DNA of 26,155 bases, taken from 66-474 sp039923855. Lineage in GTDB: Bacteria; Pseudomonadota; Gammaproteobacteria; Xanthomonadales; Rhodanobacteraceae. Of this stretch, positions 24,003 through 26,155 are shown piece by piece (position 1 is the first letter of the stretch; every line of letters begins with the position of its first letter). The position numbers were made by a program, and so were the translations under genes. The stretch is from assembly GCA_039923855.1 (NCBI GenBank), contig JBDTBW010000071.1, positions 1 to 26,155 on the forward strand, in the 5' to 3' direction. The notes below the pieces were generated by a model. The model was not told the origin of the DNA, did no database searches, and was given only the letters and a program-made list of their open reading frames with translations.

Positions 24003-25315
24003 AAGCGCGCCTCGATTGGATCAGCACGCCGGTCGCGCCGGGGTTGCGCGGCGAGCTAACGGTGCCCGGCGACAAATCGATCTCGCACCGCGCGATCATG
24101 CTGGCTTCTTTGGCGGAAGGCGTTTCAAGCATCCGCGGATTTCTGGAAGGTGATGACACCTTCGCTACCGCCGCGATCTTCGCTCGCATGGGCGTGCGCA
24201 TCGAATCGCCGTCACCGGGCGAACGGATCGTGCACGGCGTGAGCTTGCGCGGATTGCGTGCGCCGGATGGCGAACTCGACTGCGGCAATTCCGGGACCGC
24301 GATGCGATTGTTGGCCGGCTTGTTGGCCGGACAGCGATTCGAAAGCGCGCTGGCCGGCGACGCGTCGTTGTCGAAGCGTCCGATGCGGCGGGTGATCGAT
24401 CCGCTCACCGCGATGGGCGCGCGCATCGACGCAAAGGATGGCGAGTTGCCGCCGCTACGGATCGCTGGGAATCGATCGTTGCATGGGATCACGTGCACCC
24501 CGCCGGTCGCTAGCGCGCAGGTCAAATCGACCATGTTGCTGGCCGGCTTGTACGCGGATGGCGAAACGCAAGTGGTTGAGCCGCGGCCGACCCGCGATTA
24601 CACCGAACGCATGTTGGCCGCGTTCGGCTGGCCAATCGAATTCGCGCCGGGCACGGCGCGTCTGTCGGGCGGACATCGATTGCGCGCTTGCGATATCGGC
24701 GTACCGGCGGATTTTTCTTCCGCCGCATTCTTCATCATTGCCGCGACATCTATTCCCGGCAGCGAATTGCGGTTACGCAACGTGGGGATGAATCCGCGCC
24801 GCACCGGCTTGTTGCAGGTGTTGCGCGCGATGGGCACCGATATCGCCGTGGAGGATCCGCGCGACTCAGGCGGCGAGCCCGTGGCCGATCTGATCGTGCG
24901 CCATGCGCCGCTGCGCGGGGTCGAAGTCCCCGTTGAACATGTCGCCGACATGATCGATGAGTTTCCGATTCTGTTCGTGGCGGCCGCGACGGCGGAAGGT
25001 ACGACGGTCATCCGCAATGCCGCGGAATTGCGGATCAAGGAATCCGATCGCATCGCGGTGATGGCGGCCGGCCTGCGCGAGCTGGGCGCGCGTATCGAGG
25101 AAACCCCGGACGGCGCGATCATCGAAGGCGGCGCCTTGCGCGGCGGCATGGTCGATGCGGCCGGCGATCATCGCTGCGCGATGGCTTTCGCCGTAGCCGC
25201 CGCGCTCGCGAGCGGCACCGTACGCATCCGCGATTGCGCCAACGTGGCGACTTCGTTTCCGGGTTTCGTGGAAACCGCGAATGCCTGCGGGTTGCAGATC
25301 GCGCCAGCCGTCTAG
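23999..25315 (+). CDS. aroA: 3-phosphoshikimate 1-carboxyvinyltransferase (EPSP synthase)
   Basis: AroA condenses shikimate 3-phosphate with phosphoenolpyruvate, the sixth shikimate-pathway step. It has 438 residues and two inside-out barrel domains. Motifs: PGDKSISHRA (23-32), CGNSGTAMR (95-103), KRPMRRV (126-132), SAQVK (172-176), the catalytic D320 in DMIDEFP, and E348 in IKESDR. SAQ-x-K and the DESL-like SLSKRPMRRV segment are features of class II EPSP synthases. The glycine corresponding to the residue changed in highly glyphosate-tolerant forms is retained (G99), so tolerance cannot be assumed. The ATG at 23999 overlaps the hisC stop (ATGA). There is no free Shine-Dalgarno, since the upstream bases lie in a repeat hairpin, so translation probably depends on coupling to hisC. 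Confidence 0.96.
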   Translation: MKARLDWISTPVAPGLRGELTVPGDKSISHRAIMLASLAEGVSSIRGFLEGDDTFATAAIFARMGVRIESPSPGERIVHGVSLRGLRAPDGELDCGNSGTAMRLLAGLLAGQRFESALAGDASLSKRPMRRVIDPLTAMGARIDAKDGELPPLRIAGNRSLHGITCTPPVASAQVKSTMLLAGLYADGETQVVEPRPTRDYTERMLAAFGWPIEFAPGTARLSGGHRLRACDIGVPADFSSAAFFIIAATSIPGSELRLRNVGMNPRRTGLLQVLRAMGTDIAVEDPRDSGGEPVADLIVRHAPLRGVEVPVEHVADMIDEFPILFVAAATAEGTTVIRNAAELRIKESDRIAVMAAGLRELGARIEETPDGAIIEGGALRGGMVDAAGDHRCAMAFAVAAALASGTVRIRDCANVATSFPGFVETANACGLQIAPAV

Positions 25316-25324
25316 CGCTGCGCG

Positions 25325-25330
25325 TACAAT
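25325..25330 (+). promoter_or_regulatory. Possible -10 element for cmk
   Basis: TACAAT ends 9 bases before the cmk ATG, which would give a nearly leaderless mRNA. I see no good -35 match at the right distance, and there is no Shine-Dalgarno before cmk. The site may be chance. Confidence 0.3.
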
Positions 25331-25339
25331 GCGCGTCGA

Positions 25340-26014
25340 ATGTCCAACCCCCCCCCCGTCCTCGCCATCGATGGCCCTTCCGGCTCCGGCAAGGGCACCA
25401 TCGCGCGCGCGGTCGCGGAGCGGTTGGGCTGGCATCTGCTGGATTCCGGCGCGCTGTACCGCGCGGTCGGCTACGCGGCCGGGATGGCCGGGCTGGATCT
25501 TTCGGATGCGGAAGCCGTTGCGCGCTGCGCGCGGACCACGAACATCCGTTTTCATGATCTCAAGGATGGCGGCGAGACACGGGTGATCGTCAATGGCCAC
25601 GATGCCAGCGACGAGCTGCGCACCGAAACCGCGGGCGCGGCGGCCTCGGCGATCGCGGCGATCCCCGGTGTGCGCGCGGCGCTGGTCGAGAAGCAGCTAG
25701 CTTTCCGCAAGGCTCCGGGCCTCGTCGCCGATGGCCGCGACATGGGCACGGTGATCTTCCCGGACGCCGAACCCAAGGTGTTCCTGACCGCCAGCGCCGC
25801 CGAGCGTGCAAAAAGACGTTATAAGCAGTTGAAGGAAAAGGGACTGACCGTTACACTAGGCAGTCTTTTGCACGAGATCGAGGCGCGCGATGCCCGCGAT
25901 GCGTCGCGTGCGATTGCGCCGCTGAAGCCGGCCGCTGATGCGGTGCTGGTGGATACCACCGGCCTGCCGATCGCGGCGGTGGTGGCAAAGGTGTTGTCGT
26001 TGTTGCAAACCTGA
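25340..26014 (+). CDS. cmk: Cytidylate kinase
   Basis: Cmk phosphorylates CMP and dCMP with ATP for nucleotide recycling. It has 224 residues, typical of the family. The Walker A loop is GPSGSGKGT (12-20), followed by LLDSGALYRAVGYAA; DGRDMGTVIFPDAEPKVFLTAS (about 132-154) and RDARDASRAIAPLKPA (lid and CMP-binding arginines) follow. Codons 3-6 contain a run of ten C's (25348-25357), giving three consecutive prolines, Pro4-Pro6, a classic EF-P-dependent context. There is no visible Shine-Dalgarno. It lies 24 bases after aroA, at the end of the serC cluster; in related bacteria rpsA follows, but no rpsA start is visible before the window ends. Confidence 0.97.
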   Translation: MSNPPPVLAIDGPSGSGKGTIARAVAERLGWHLLDSGALYRAVGYAAGMAGLDLSDAEAVARCARTTNIRFHDLKDGGETRVIVNGHDASDELRTETAGAAASAIAAIPGVRAALVEKQLAFRKAPGLVADGRDMGTVIFPDAEPKVFLTASAAERAKRRYKQLKEKGLTVTLGSLLHEIEARDARDASRAIAPLKPAADAVLVDTTGLPIAAVVAKVLSLLQT

Positions 26015-26155
26015 TTCGTTGCGCCAAGAAAAAAATCAAACCCCACGCAGTGTGCGCGGGGATTTACCCACGGTGCCATTTGTGCACCCACAACCGGCGG
26101 ACCGCCGTCTGGAATCTTCAATGATGAGTGTCGCAGGCAACGCGGTCCTTTCCCA
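26015..26155. other. Region after cmk to the window edge, no gene recognised
   Basis: The 141 bases hold a hairpin at 26041-26061, a second small inverted repeat (GGTGC/GCACC around 26076-26092) and no clear start of rpsA. A short frame beginning ATGATGAGTGTC near the end runs off the window and is too short to judge. Confidence 0.5.
26027..26061 (-). terminator. Leftward terminator-like signal after cmk
   Basis: Read on the minus strand, a CCCCGCGC...GCGTGGGG hairpin (26061-26041, one internal mismatch) is followed by TTTGATTTTTTTCTT (complement of 26040-26026), the layout of an intrinsic terminator. On the plus strand the hairpin is followed only by ATTTACCC. If real, it implies leftward transcription from beyond the window or from the short region to its right. 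Confidence 0.45.

Noticed and set aside
23999..25315. AroA as a naturally glyphosate-tolerant enzyme
   Set aside because: The SAQ-x-K motif fits class II, but the active-site glycine associated with sensitivity is kept, so sequence alone does not support tolerance.
25819..26121. 100-codon minus-strand frame overlapping the end of cmk
   Set aside because: Mostly antisense to cmk with no motif, although a minus-strand transcript here is not excluded by the terminator-like signal.
1..26155. Search for tRNA genes, CRISPR arrays, insertion sequences and defence genes
   Set aside because: No T-loop-like tRNA context, regularly spaced repeats, transposase or nuclease motifs were seen by eye.

Overview
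The window reads as the chromosome of a GC-rich gammaproteobacterium, most likely Xanthomonadales/Lysobacterales and possibly Rhodanobacteraceae. The taxonomy is an inference from three things: the clpS-clpA-infA and serC...aroA-cmk neighbourhoods, protein sequences (AroA, RluB, ScpA) that look xanthomonad-like, and dispersed palindromic repeats of a type I recall from that order. No phage, transposase, CRISPR array, rRNA or tRNA gene was recognised. Almost everything is core housekeeping DNA.

Layout: (1) 1-1862, a methionine aminotransferase, cut by the left edge, overlaps an omega-amidase; together they form a glutamine-dependent transamination/repair pair. (2) 1976-4973 on the minus strand, scpA, scpB and rluB: chromosome condensation factors followed by a 23S rRNA pseudouridine synthase with a long basic tail. 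An inverted-repeat element separates scpA from scpB. (3) 4974-5463 is the longest stretch without a gene and holds only small repeats. (4) 5464-10667 is a loose set of single genes: a PilZ-like protein, a cupin, the acyl-CoA synthetase fadD, a small lipoprotein, and a membrane TolB/FlgO-like TPR protein. (5) 10877-15957 on the minus strand is nudJ-mnmA-hflD, tightly overlapped as in Escherichia coli, followed by aconitase acnA. (6) 16067-18723 is clpS-clpA, ending in a clear terminator shared with convergent infA. (7) 19336-20452 is a divergent pair, a polyhydroxyalkanoate-system family protein and a tail-anchored degenerate FHA protein. (8) 20507-26014 is a compact operon, serC-serA-hisC-aroA-cmk, for serine, histidine/aromatic and pyrimidine nucleotide metabolism. 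The rpsA gene that usually follows cmk is not reached.

The most interesting layer is a family of small palindromic repeats. Related copies lie in the 5' leader of the cupin gene, across the last codons of fadD, and across the last codons of hisC up to the aroA start. In fadD and hisC the repeat is translated and supplies the C-terminal residues. Other points worth a look are a run of ten C's at codons 3-6 of cmk, the loss of key phosphopeptide-binding residues in the FHA protein, and a terminator-like signal pointing leftward just after cmk. I found no convincing undescribed multi-gene system.
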